A model generated the notes under the pieces. That model worked only from the letters and a program-made list of their open reading frames with translations, was not told the origin of the DNA and searched no databases. Of a stretch of 64,000 bases of DNA, positions 17,201-25,252 are shown piece after piece (within the stretch, counting starts at the first letter, position 1; every line of letters begins with the position of its first letter). The translations under genes and the position numbers were made by a program. This DNA is from Roseateles sp049532965 (GTDB lineage: Bacteria > Pseudomonadota > Gammaproteobacteria > Burkholderiales > Burkholderiaceae_C), in the NCBI RefSeq assembly GCF_049532965.1, contig NZ_CP186694.1, positions 806,001 through 870,000 on the forward strand. Reading direction: 5' to 3'.

Positions 17201-17501
17201 AATCGTTGAACAGATGCTGCGAATGAGCCGGGAGCTTCATGCCTGTGGCGCCTTCGACGACGATGCGATTCGAAGGATCGAGCATGCGGGCATGCTGCCG
17301 CCCGAGCCGTTGAGGCCGGCGGATTTCCGGGTCATCCGGGAGCAGTCGAGCTACAGCGTTTACACCCTGGCGCGCCTGCTCAATACCACCGCGCGGCGCC
17401 TTCGCCGGTGGGAGCAGGGTTTGGGCCGAGCGCCTCAAGGCGCTGAACTGCGCTTGCTGCGCATGATGCGCGACCGCGGGGTCTCGGCCGTCTTCTCTTG
17501 A
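17181..17501 (+). CDS. Helix-turn-helix antitoxin/regulator
   Basis: This 106-residue basic protein has a C-terminal helix-turn-helix (about 45-95; VIREQSSYSVYTLARLLNTT, then RRLRRWEQG), as in the antitoxins paired with HigB/RelE-type toxins. It overlaps the end of the truncated toxin frame by 20 nt, in the toxin-first order typical of higBA. ATG 17181 was chosen; a GTG one codon earlier is an equal alternative, with AGAGAGG just upstream. The frame is intact, so the antitoxin may remain as an orphan regulator. Confidence 0.75.
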   Translation: MRKRKNEIVEQMLRMSRELHACGAFDDDAIRRIEHAGMLPPEPLRPADFRVIREQSSYSVYTLARLLNTTARRLRRWEQGLGRAPQGAELRLLRMMRDRGVSAVFS

Positions 17502-17567
17502 CCGAGAGCAGACAAAGGCCCGGTGCGACCCGGGCCCTGCCGTGCGGCGACGAAACCGCCGCGCGGC

Positions 17568-18338
17568 TCACTTCAATCCACCGCTCAGGAAGGCCTTCAG
17601 GCGCTCGCTCTGCGGCTTGACCAGCACCTCGCGCGGGTTGCCTTGCTCCTCCACGCGGCCTTGGTGCAGGAACATCGTGTGCGAGGACACCTCGCGTGCG
17701 AAGCCCATTTCGTGCGTGACGACGATCATCGTCCGCCCCTCCGCCGCCAGGTCGCGCATCACCTTCAGCACTTCGCCGACCAGCTCCGGATCCAGCGCCG
17801 AAGTCGGCTCATCGAACAGCATCACCTCGGGCTCGACGGCCAGCGCGCGCGCGATCGCCACGCGCTGTTGTTCACCGCCCGACAGCTGCGCCGGGTAGAC
17901 ATCTTTGCGGTGCGACACGCCGACACGCGCCAGCAGCGCCTCCGCCTTCTCGATGGCGGCCGCGCGCGGCTGCTTCAGCACGTGGATGGGCGCCTCGATG
18001 ACGTTCTCCAGCACCGTCCGGTGGCCCCACAGGTTGAAGTTCTGGAACACCATCGCCAGCCGCGCACGCCAGCGCTGCAGCTGCGCGGCATCGCCAGCCT
18101 TCAGGCTGCCGTCGCGGTCGCGCACCAGCTTCAGCTCCTCGCTGCCCAGCTTCAGGGTGCCCTCGTAAGGCTGCTCCAGCAGGTTCAGGCAGCGCAGGAA
18201 CGTGCTTTTGCCCGAGCCGCTGGACCCGATCAGCGTGATCACGTCGCCCGGCTTCGCCGCCAGGGACACGCCCTTGAGCACTTCGCGTTCGCCGTAGCGT
18301 TTATGGAGGTTGTCGACAACAAGACTGGCCGCGGACAT
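17568..18338 (-). CDS. Polar amino-acid ABC transporter ATP-binding protein (HisP/ArtP type)
   Basis: This 256-residue ATPase of the histidine/arginine/ornithine import family has Walker A GSSGSGKST, the Q-loop VFQNFNLW, signature LSGGEQQR, Walker B VMLFDEPTSALDP and the H-loop VTHEM. The RWRARLAMVFQNFNLWGHRTV block is typical of HisP. It is the last gene of a five-gene minus-strand operon: binding protein, two permeases, deacylase, ATPase. ATG 18338 overlaps the TGA of the deacylase gene by 1 nt. It would sit on the inner face of the membrane with the two permeases. Confidence 0.93.
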   Translation of the reverse strand: MSAASLVVDNLHKRYGEREVLKGVSLAAKPGDVITLIGSSGSGKSTFLRCLNLLEQPYEGTLKLGSEELKLVRDRDGSLKAGDAAQLQRWRARLAMVFQNFNLWGHRTVLENVIEAPIHVLKQPRAAAIEKAEALLARVGVSHRKDVYPAQLSGGEQQRVAIARALAVEPEVMLFDEPTSALDPELVGEVLKVMRDLAAEGRTMIVVTHEMGFAREVSSHTMFLHQGRVEEQGNPREVLVKPQSERLKAFLSGGLK

Positions 18339-19465
18339 CAACGGGCTCCCAACAGTTTTCCGGTGCGGGTCGCCTCGCGACCCGCGATTTTCGCAACCCG
18401 CGCGCCGGCCGTGACCAGACGCAGCGTGTCGCGCGCAAACAGCAGCCCGTCCACCGGGCTCTTCAATTCGGTCACCGACGCGGTGATCGGGTCGATGACA
18501 TGGGCGATCACATCGCCCGCATTCACCGTCTCGCCGACTTCCCGCAGGAAGGTCAGCACACCGCCGACCGGCGAGGGAATCGGGATCGAGCCGGCCAACG
18601 GCCGGGCGTCGCCGACCGCAGCGGGCACCGGCGGCACCTGGCCCTCCGGCGCGATCACGCCGCGATACGTCAGGAAATCGACGAGGGCCTGCGCGTCCTT
18701 CGCGGCCAGCTCATGGCTGACGTCCTGCTGACCCCGCAGTTCCACCGTCACCGACAGGCAGGCCTGCGGAATGGGGAAGCGGTCGCCGAAGTGCTTCGCC
18801 CATTTCCACCAAACCTGCGAGCAGGCCTCGTCGAACGGGTTGTCGCCCGAGTCCATCGCCAACAGCGTGACACCCGCCCCCAGATAGGCGGCCAGTGGCT
18901 CGCACTGCGGCCAGCAGGGCGTCTCGGTGTAGAGGTGCATCATCGCCTGCGCATCGCAATGCAGGTCCAGCACGACGTCGGCATCGCAGGCCAGCAGCAT
19001 CAGCGTCTTGCGCAACGCCCTCAGCTCGGTGTCGGCGGGCGCGGCCTCGATCTCCGTCCTCAGCGCCGCGCGCAGCGCCGCGACGTTGCGGGCCGGGTCG
19101 TCGCCCAGTTGCGGTTCGGCCCGATGGGCGGCAGGCCCTATGTACTCGGGATAGTGGCGGTTGAAGTTCTCGCCGGAGAGCCCCTCGAAGCGGCCCAGCG
19201 GCGATTGCAGCCACCACTGGGACAGGCCGATCGGATTGGCCATCGGCACGAGGATGACCTCGCCGCGCAGCCGGCCCGCGGCTTCGAGCGCGTCGAAGTG
19301 GCGGCGCAGGTGCCAGGCGGTCAGCATGCCCGGCAGCTCGTCGGCATGCAGCGAAGCCTGGATGTAGACCTTCTGGCCCTGGCCAGGCTGGCCGTAGTGC
19401 AGCGAGACCAGCTCGCGCCGCGTGCCCGGCGTGGGGCTCGGAAGCGGATGTTGTCGAAGTTGCAT
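18338..19465 (-). CDS. Succinylglutamate desuccinylase/aspartoacylase family protein (M14-like zinc hydrolase)
   Basis: This 375-residue zinc-dependent hydrolase of the AstE/AspA superfamily shows HADE (H40, E43) and DLHCD (H169) as zinc ligands and a downstream VELRG segment with the probable catalytic Glu. Residues about 290-365 form a beta-rich C-terminal domain of barrel-sandwich type, usual in this subfamily. It lies between the permease and ATPase genes of an amino-acid ABC transporter and overlaps the latter by 1 nt. This suggests it deacylates or trims the imported compound; the substrate is not deducible. No signal peptide is present, so it is cytoplasmic. Confidence 0.88.
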   Translation of the reverse strand: MQLRQHPLPSPTPGTRRELVSLHYGQPGQGQKVYIQASLHADELPGMLTAWHLRRHFDALEAAGRLRGEVILVPMANPIGLSQWWLQSPLGRFEGLSGENFNRHYPEYIGPAAHRAEPQLGDDPARNVAALRAALRTEIEAAPADTELRALRKTLMLLACDADVVLDLHCDAQAMMHLYTETPCWPQCEPLAAYLGAGVTLLAMDSGDNPFDEACSQVWWKWAKHFGDRFPIPQACLSVTVELRGQQDVSHELAAKDAQALVDFLTYRGVIAPEGQVPPVPAAVGDARPLAGSIPIPSPVGGVLTFLREVGETVNAGDVIAHVIDPITASVTELKSPVDGLLFARDTLRLVTAGARVAKIAGREATRTGKLLGAR

Positions 19466-19529
19466 CGGAATGTCGGTCGAGTCGCGCCCGGCGGGCGCGC
19501 GGTGGATGACGGAGCAGTTGGCTGCCCGC

Positions 19530-20216
19530 TCAGCGCGGCATCAGCGGCTTGAGCCAGCGCTTCTCCGCCTTGTGGAACAGCCCCACCAGCACCAGCGTCA
19601 TCGCGAAGTAGAAGATCGCGGCGGTGATGAAGGCCTCGAACGGGATGTAGTAGGTGGCGTTGATGTCGCGGGCGATGCCGGTGATGTCCATGATCGTCAC
19701 GACACTGGCCAGCGCGGTGCCATGCAGCATGAAGATCGCCTCGTTGCTGTAGGCCGGCAGTGCGCGGCGCAGCGCATGCGGCAGCACGATGCGGCGCAGC
19801 ATCACCCAGCGGCTCATGCCGAGCGACTTCGCGGCCTCGATCTCGCCATGCGGCAGCGCGCGGATCGAGCCGGCGACGATCTCGGTCGTGTAGGCGCCGG
19901 TGTTCAGCACGAAGGTCAGGCAGGCGCAGAACCACGCGGAGCTGAACAGCGGCCACAACGCGCTCTGCTGCATCCACTCGAACTGGCCCAGCCCGTAGTA
20001 GATGAGGAAGAGCTGCACCAGCATCGGCGTGCCGCGGAAGACGTAGGTGTAGACCCAGACCGCGCGGGACACCCACTTGATCGGCAACGTGCGCAGCACG
20101 CCGAGCGGGATCGCGAGGGCCAGGCCGATCAGCAGCGAGATGATCAGCAGTTCGACGGTGACGAGCGCGCCTTCGAAGTAGCGCGGGAAGTTCTCGACGA
20201 TGGCGTCCAGGTTCAT
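19530..20216 (-). CDS. Amino-acid ABC transporter permease (HisM type)
   Basis: This 228-residue inner-membrane permease has about five hydrophobic helices. It carries the HisMQ-family loop that contacts the ATPase, EIEAAKSLGMSRWVMLRRIVLP (an EAA motif), and the FRGTPMLVQLF segment. It pairs with the permease encoded just upstream. The gap to the following deacylase gene is 64 nt. Confidence 0.93.
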   Translation of the reverse strand: MNLDAIVENFPRYFEGALVTVELLIISLLIGLALAIPLGVLRTLPIKWVSRAVWVYTYVFRGTPMLVQLFLIYYGLGQFEWMQQSALWPLFSSAWFCACLTFVLNTGAYTTEIVAGSIRALPHGEIEAAKSLGMSRWVMLRRIVLPHALRRALPAYSNEAIFMLHGTALASVVTIMDITGIARDINATYYIPFEAFITAAIFYFAMTLVLVGLFHKAEKRWLKPLMPR

Positions 20217-20299
20217 GAGGAGGTCTTCGGTCGGTCAGGGCAGGGGATGGAAGTCGGCGGGACGTCGGTCGTGGCGATGGCGGCGGGGCGCTCGGCGGC

Positions 20300-20992
20300 T
20301 CACAGCGAATGGCGGCGCACGCCGATGGACAGGCGCTTCTGGAGCTGGGCGAAGACCAGTTCCGAGGCCGACGTGAAGAGCAGGTAGATCAACGCGACGG
20401 CGAGGTAGAACACGAACGGCTCGCGCGTCCCGGCCGCGGCCTGCGAGCCGCGCATCATCAGGTCGTGCAGGCCGATGACCGACACGATGGCGGTGCTCTT
20501 GATCAGCACCAGCCAGTTGTTGGACAGGCCGGGCAGCGCATGCCGGAACATCTGCGGGAAGGTGATGCGCCAGGCCACCTGCGCCGGGCTCATGCCGAAG
20601 GCCAGCCCGGCCTCGCGCTGCCCTGGCGGCACGGCGAGGAACGCGCCGCGGAAGGCCTCGGTGAGGTAGGCGCCGAAGATGAAGGCGATCGTGATCACGC
20701 CCGCGACGAACGGGTTGATGTCGATGTACTCCTCGTGCCCGAGCTGCAGCGCGATCGCGTTCACCGCGACCTGGCCGCCGAAGAAGATCAGCAGCATCAG
20801 CACCAGGTCCGGCACGCCGCGGATCAGCGTCGTGTAGACGGTCGCGAGGCCCTTGGCCACGCGGAACTTCGACAGCTTGGCCATCGCGCCGATCAGCCCC
20901 AGCACCATGGCCAGCGCCATCGAGCTGAGGGCCACGCCCAGGGTCAATACAGCGCCCTCGAGCAGGCTTGGCAGATAACCGTGCAGGATCAT
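20300..20992 (-). CDS. Amino-acid ABC transporter permease (HisQ type)
   Basis: This 230-residue inner-membrane permease has the HisMQ signature IRGVPDLVLMLLIFFGGQ near residue 60 and an EAA loop (REAGLAFGMSPAQVAWRITF). I chose ATG 20992, which starts directly at the membrane segment and has AAGGA 9 nt upstream. An earlier in-frame ATG at 21025 would add 11 charged residues. It is separated from the binding-protein gene by a 274-nt gap that holds inverted repeats. Confidence 0.92.
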   Translation of the reverse strand: MILHGYLPSLLEGAVLTLGVALSSMALAMVLGLIGAMAKLSKFRVAKGLATVYTTLIRGVPDLVLMLLIFFGGQVAVNAIALQLGHEEYIDINPFVAGVITIAFIFGAYLTEAFRGAFLAVPPGQREAGLAFGMSPAQVAWRITFPQMFRHALPGLSNNWLVLIKSTAIVSVIGLHDLMMRGSQAAAGTREPFVFYLAVALIYLLFTSASELVFAQLQKRLSIGVRRHSL

Positions 20993-21243
20993 TCGACGGT
21001 CCTTGTTCGTTCTCATGCATCCCATGCGACCGGACGCTTCAGCGCGAAGCGGCGGGCCGGAGGGGACGAAGATGCGGGAAGTGATTGGAAGTGGGAGGGG
21101 CGGCCCCGTCGAGGGGCGCGCCCTGTGGCTTGGACTGCCGTGGGCCGCCGCGGGCTGCCGCGGCCGGGGTCATCCGGCCCGCTGTCACGCGGTCTGTCTC
21201 CCGCGCTCGCTCTCATGCGGTCCGGATGACCTGCCAGGATCCG

Positions 21244-21262
21244 TGGCCGGGATCACCGGCCA
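21244..21262. repeat. Hairpin between binding-protein and permease genes
   Basis: tggccgg (21244-21250) pairs with ccggcca (21256-21262) around gatca, starting 5 nt after the binding-protein stop codon on the minus strand. A looser catccgg/ccggatg pair lies just beyond (about 21171-21230). Such intercistronic stems commonly protect the binding-protein mRNA or reduce read-through to the permeases. No T-run is present, so it is not a clear terminator. Confidence 0.5.
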
Positions 21263-21266
21263 GCGA

Positions 21267-22061
21267 TCACTTGGCCGAGATGTCGTACTCGAAGTACTTG
21301 TCGTTGAGCTTCTTGAACGTGCCGTTGGCCTTGACCGCGGCGATCGCGTCGTTGAACTTCTTGCCCAGCGTCTTCTCGTCGGCCTTGCGCATGCCGACGC
21401 CGCTGCCGATGCCGAAGTACTTGACGTCGGTGTAGTTCGGGCCGACGAACCCGAAGCCCTTGCCGGCCGGCGTCTTCAGGAAGCCCATGTCGGCGGCGAC
21501 CAGGTCGGCCAGCGTCAGGTCCACACGGCCCGACTTCAGGTCCAGGAAGGCCTGGTCCTGCGTGGCGTAGCGGACGATCTCGCTCTGCTTGAAGGTCTCG
21601 GCGGCGAACTTCTCGTGGATGGTCGCGCGCTGGACGCCGATCTTCTTGCCCTTCAGGCCGGCGGGCGTGAAGTCGAACTTGGCGTCCGCCTTGGCGGCGA
21701 AGCGGGCCGGGGTGTTGTAGTAGGGGTTGGAGAAGGCGATGACCTTCTTGCGCTCATCGGTGATCGACACCGAGGCGATGATCGCGTCCACCTTGCGCGA
21801 CTGCAGCGCGGGGATCAGGCCGTCGAAGTCCTGCTGCACCAGCGTGCACTCGGCCTTCATCTCGGCACACAGCGCGTTGGCCAGGTCGATCTCGAAGCCC
21901 TTCAGCTTGCCGTCCGCGCCGACCTCGGAGAAGGGGGGATAGGCGCCTTCGACGCCAATGCGGATCTTCTTCCATTCAGGGGCCTGGGCGTGCGCGCCGG
22001 CGGTGGCCAGCAGGGCGCACGCGGTCAGGGCGGCGCGGGCGATCAGTTGTCGTCGTTGCAT
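21267..22061 (-). CDS. Periplasmic amino-acid-binding protein (HisJ/ArgT-like)
   Basis: This 264-residue solute-binding protein of family 3 has an N-terminal signal peptide (residues 1-25, AGAHA before Q26). It then shows the family opening KIRIGVEGAYPPFSEV, GFEIDLANALCAEM, DFDGLIPALQSRKVDAI and the SITDERKKVIAFSNPYY block. It delivers a polar amino acid such as His, Arg, Lys or ornithine to the permeases encoded downstream. AAGGAG lies 5 nt before the ATG. It is the first gene of the transporter operon. Confidence 0.94.
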   Translation of the reverse strand: MQRRQLIARAALTACALLATAGAHAQAPEWKKIRIGVEGAYPPFSEVGADGKLKGFEIDLANALCAEMKAECTLVQQDFDGLIPALQSRKVDAIIASVSITDERKKVIAFSNPYYNTPARFAAKADAKFDFTPAGLKGKKIGVQRATIHEKFAAETFKQSEIVRYATQDQAFLDLKSGRVDLTLADLVAADMGFLKTPAGKGFGFVGPNYTDVKYFGIGSGVGMRKADEKTLGKKFNDAIAAVKANGTFKKLNDKYFEYDISAK

Positions 22062-22201
22062 GAAGGCTCCTTGTGATTGAGCAGGATTCGTGGAATGGAC
22101 ATCCGGGTTCAACCTCCTGGCGGTTCGAGCTCGCGTCGGAGGGTGGCCTTTCCGGAATGGGGGGGATTGTTGCAATGCCGCACCGTCGGCGGCCATCAGG
22201 G

Positions 22202-23176
22202 TTAAGGAGAGTGCAAAAACGTGTGAACGGCCTGGACGGTGGACGCGGGGTCCTCCTCCTGGGGGACATGCCCCAATGCGGGGAACATCCGCACCTGACT
22301 GGCCGGAATTGCGCGATGGAAGAGCGCTGCCGCTTCTGGCGCCAGGATCGCGTCCCGGCCGCCCCACAGGATCAGCGTCGGCGCCTGGATGCGCGCAAGC
22401 AGATCGACGTGCCGGCCAGGATCACGCTGCGCCAGCCGCCGCGCCAGCGCGACGCGGTTGCCCTCGCGCAGCGTCAGCTCGAAGTAGCGATCCACCAACG
22501 CCGCGGTGACCTTGGACGGGTCGCCATACATCGCCCGCACGCCGCGATCGATCAGGGGGCGGGGCAGGAACACACCGATCAGCTCGTGCAACGGGCGCCA
22601 GTCGGGCATGCGGGCACCCGGCGGGATGGTGGGGCTTGGAACGTCGAGCCCATCGGCGTCCACGAGGATGAGCGCCGTCACCCGTTCGGGGTGGCGCGCC
22701 GCGTGGATCCAGGCGATCTCCCCACCCAGCGAGTTGCCGCCAAGCACCATGCGGCTGATCTGCAACTGGTCGAGGAAAGACAACAGGAACGAGTCATAGG
22801 CCTCGTCGCTGTAATCGCCTAGCGGGGACGGCCCCGTCAGTCCGAAGCCCGGCAGGTCGAGCGTGATGACGCGTCGCGTCGCCGACAGCGACTTCACCCA
22901 GCCCTCCCAGGTGTGGAGGCTGGAGGCGGTTGCATGCAGCAGCACGATGGGCGTGGTGTCGGAACGGGGCCCTTCGTCGCGGAAATGCACCAGCTGCGCC
23001 TGGCCGCCCGGCAGCTTCAGTTCAAGGAAGTCCGATGGCGGTGCCCCCCAGCGCGCCACGAGGCTCTCCAGCGGCCGGTCCGGCGCGCGGAAGGCCATTG
23101 CGAGCAATGCTGTCGCCAGCACGGCCAGCCCCAGCAGCTTCATCAGCCGGGCGCCGAGGGACGGGCGATCGCTCAT
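22202..23176 (-). CDS. Alpha/beta-fold hydrolase, membrane-anchored
   Basis: This 324-residue protein has an N-terminal hydrophobic segment (about 11-29) that could anchor it or serve as a signal. The catalytic triad is visible as Ser149 in GNSLGG, an Asp in WGGRDAIL (about 268) and a His in ALGHVPQEEDP (about 300). The oxyanion loop reads LLHATASS. It could be an esterase or epoxide-hydrolase-like enzyme; the substrate is unknown. Its start overlaps the trhO stop by 4 nt, so the two are co-transcribed. Confidence 0.88.
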   Translation of the reverse strand: MSDRPSLGARLMKLLGLAVLATALLAMAFRAPDRPLESLVARWGAPPSDFLELKLPGGQAQLVHFRDEGPRSDTTPIVLLHATASSLHTWEGWVKSLSATRRVITLDLPGFGLTGPSPLGDYSDEAYDSFLLSFLDQLQISRMVLGGNSLGGEIAWIHAARHPERVTALILVDADGLDVPSPTIPPGARMPDWRPLHELIGVFLPRPLIDRGVRAMYGDPSKVTAALVDRYFELTLREGNRVALARRLAQRDPGRHVDLLARIQAPTLILWGGRDAILAPEAAALFHRAIPASQVRMFPALGHVPQEEDPASTVQAVHTFLHSP

Positions 23177-23964
23177 TCGACGACCGATTCGGGCGAGGGC
23201 GCGAGTTGCGGGTCGACCGCGCGGCGCTCGTCGAAGACGAAGCAGGTGCCGTGGTAGTGCGCCTCGCCGACTTCTTCGAAGTACTTGAGGATGCCGCCGT
23301 CGAGCTGGTACACCCGCGCGTCCAGCCCGTGCCGGTCCGCGTCCTCCGCCAGGTAGAGCGCCGCCTTCTCGCAGCGGATGCCGCCGGTGCAGTAGCTCAC
23401 CACCGTCTTGCCGGCGAGCTCGTCCCGATGCGCCTGCACCGCCTGCGGAAACTCGCTGAACTTCGAGATGCGCCAGTCGATGGCGCCGTCGAAGGCGCCG
23501 ACGTCGACCTCGAACGCATTGCGCGTGTCCAGCGTGACCACCGGCCGGCCCTCGTCGTCGTGGCCCTGGTCCAGCCAGCGGCGCAAGGTCGCGGCCGGCA
23601 GCGACGGCGCGCGCGGCGCGCGGTCCGGGCGGATGGTCGGGTGATTCATCCGGATGATCTCCGGCTTCACCTTCACCAGCAGCTTGCGGAAGGGGACCGC
23701 GTCGCTCCAGCTTTCCTTCGGCGCCAGCGCCTCGAAGCGGCCATCCCCCCGCAACGCGTCCACCCAGGCGCGCACGGCGGCCGGCTCGCCGGCCAGGAAC
23801 AGGTTGATGCCTTCCTCGGCGATCAGCACTGTGCCCTTCAGGCCTAGCGCCAGCGCGCGCTCGTGCAGCGTGTCCCGCAAGACCTCCGGCGCGTCGATGG
23901 CGACGAACAGGTAGCAGGAGATGTTCAGGATCGGGAGGGGATCGGGCGAGACTTCAGCGTTCAT
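23173..23964 (-). CDS. trhO: tRNA uridine 5-hydroxylase TrhO (rhodanese-like, UPF0176)
   Basis: TrhO forms 5-hydroxyuridine at the tRNA wobble position in an oxygen-dependent way. The 263-residue protein has the N-terminal acylphosphatase-like part (GTVLIAEEGINLFLAG) and the central rhodanese domain with VVTLDTRNAFEVDVGAFDGA. The active-site loop is YCTGGIRCEKAALYL (Cys near residue 190). A C-terminal part carries QLDGGILKYFEE. ATG 23964 gives the normal length. It is followed by the alpha/beta hydrolase with a 4-nt overlap. Confidence 0.93.
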   Translation of the reverse strand: MNAEVSPDPLPILNISCYLFVAIDAPEVLRDTLHERALALGLKGTVLIAEEGINLFLAGEPAAVRAWVDALRGDGRFEALAPKESWSDAVPFRKLLVKVKPEIIRMNHPTIRPDRAPRAPSLPAATLRRWLDQGHDDEGRPVVTLDTRNAFEVDVGAFDGAIDWRISKFSEFPQAVQAHRDELAGKTVVSYCTGGIRCEKAALYLAEDADRHGLDARVYQLDGGILKYFEEVGEAHYHGTCFVFDERRAVDPQLAPSPESVVE

Positions 23965-24080
23965 GCCGGCGCGGCGGGGCTCGGCCCGCGCAGGATCAGC
24001 AAAACGGGGGATTGTAGGTGGGCGTCGGCGTCCGGGGCGGCGCGGGCACGGCGGTGGCTTGGCGACGGGGCCGCGCCCGG

Positions 24081-25193
24081 TCAGCGACGGGTTTCGGGGG
24101 ACCTGGGCGGGTTGAGCTTCACGTCGGCCGCCGGCCCGTCGGCGGGCTTCAGGCGCACGGGGACGGCGGCGCTGCACAGGTCGGTGTAGCCCGGGCTGTG
24201 GAGGAACCAGCCGCCGCGATGACGGCGGGCGTTCAGGAGCTCCTGCCACGTCGGCGTGTCGGTGCGCAGCACCTGCAGCGCCGGGCGCTGATCCGCCGGG
24301 AGCGCTGACGCCAGCGCGACCCGCTCGATGGCCAGGCGCTGCTCGGGCTTGTCGTAGAACCCCATCGCCGCGGTGCCCCGGGGCAGCGAGGACAGCCACT
24401 CCATGCCCTTGAGCACGCGCCCCACGACGGTGATGTTGAGGTCCAGGCCGCGCGGGGCGTGTCCGATGACCGCATAGAGCTCCGCGCCGGTGCTGGAGTC
24501 CGCCGCATTGCCGCGTCCGGCCCCGACCGTGCCATAGCAATGGGCGAGCCACGCCCGGCCCGACTTCGGATCGGCCGCCGCCGGGAACCCATCCACCTGG
24601 CCCGCCCGCGGCGCCCACCCGTCGACGTCCGGCAGGACGGTCATCGGCACGCCCTTCAGCGGGATGGAGAACTCGGCCGGCAGGTGAGGCTTGGCGCCAG
24701 CGGGGAACGGCCTGGCCTTGCCTTTCATGCCGGTGTCCTCGTCGTCCGCATCGGGGTCGCCCCATTGGGTGACGAAGTTGTCCTGGACGCGGACGATGGC
24801 CAGCCCGTCGTAGTAGCCGCCCCGTGCGAGCGCGCGGATGTTGTCCACGTGCGCCGGTGCGAAGCGCGATGCGAGCTCGATGAAGACCTGGCCCCGGGGC
24901 AGCGTCATCACCAGCAGGTTGTCCGGATCGACATCGCGCCAGTCGGCGGCCGGCGCGGTGGCGAGGATGTCGGCGCTGTTGCGGACAGGTTTGGCGGCGG
25001 TCGTGGCGGTTGTCTTGGGCGGGATCGCGCTGGTCTTGGCCGGCTCGGCGGCCCCGGCGGGCGCTGCCACGGCGAGGCTGAAGGTCACCGCCATCGCGGC
25101 GGTCATCGCGGCAGTCATCGCGGCAGCCACAGCCGTAGCCCGTGCGGGCGCCAGTGCGGACGGGTGCTTGCGTGCGGGCAGGGTCGTCGTCAT
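24081..25193 (-). CDS. Exported cyclophilin-type peptidyl-prolyl isomerase
   Basis: This 370-residue protein has a long Ala-rich signal sequence (about 1-47). The cyclophilin-like domain begins with LLVMTLPRGQVFIELASRFAP, then GGYYDGLAIVRVQDNFVTQWGDP and, later, GTVGAGRGNAADSSTGAELY and RGLDLNITVVGRV. It is longer and more divergent than E. coli PpiA, with extra loops and a C-terminal extension of about 100 residues, so isomerase activity is likely but not certain. ATG 25193 was preferred to an upstream in-frame start. It diverges from dnaE. Confidence 0.85.
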   Translation of the reverse strand: MTTTLPARKHPSALAPARATAVAAAMTAAMTAAMAVTFSLAVAAPAGAAEPAKTSAIPPKTTATTAAKPVRNSADILATAPAADWRDVDPDNLLVMTLPRGQVFIELASRFAPAHVDNIRALARGGYYDGLAIVRVQDNFVTQWGDPDADDEDTGMKGKARPFPAGAKPHLPAEFSIPLKGVPMTVLPDVDGWAPRAGQVDGFPAAADPKSGRAWLAHCYGTVGAGRGNAADSSTGAELYAVIGHAPRGLDLNITVVGRVLKGMEWLSSLPRGTAAMGFYDKPEQRLAIERVALASALPADQRPALQVLRTDTPTWQELLNARRHRGGWFLHSPGYTDLCSAAVPVRLKPADGPAADVKLNPPRSPETRR

Positions 25194-25240
25194 CCAGGGC
25201 GCTCCGGGGCGTGTTCGATGGGAGGCGAGCATAGCCTTCT

Positions 25241-25246
25241 TACAAT
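25241..25246 (+). promoter_or_regulatory. -10-like element directly before dnaE
   Basis: TACAAT ends 6 nt before the dnaE ATG, and no ribosome-binding site is visible in between. Transcription from this box would start on the A of the start codon, giving a leaderless mRNA. I see no good -35. Confidence 0.4.
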
Positions 25247-25252
25247 CCCCGG

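Noticed and set aside
16818..17600. Search for a JetD/MksG-like Toprim nuclease after mksB
   Set aside because: Only a terminator, a truncated toxin and an antitoxin are present on the plus strand, and an ABC ATPase on the minus strand.
20993..21243. Possible small gene or riboswitch in the gap before the HisQ-type permease gene
   Set aside because: No frame with a credible start and composition, and no recognisable riboswitch core; only loose inverted repeats.
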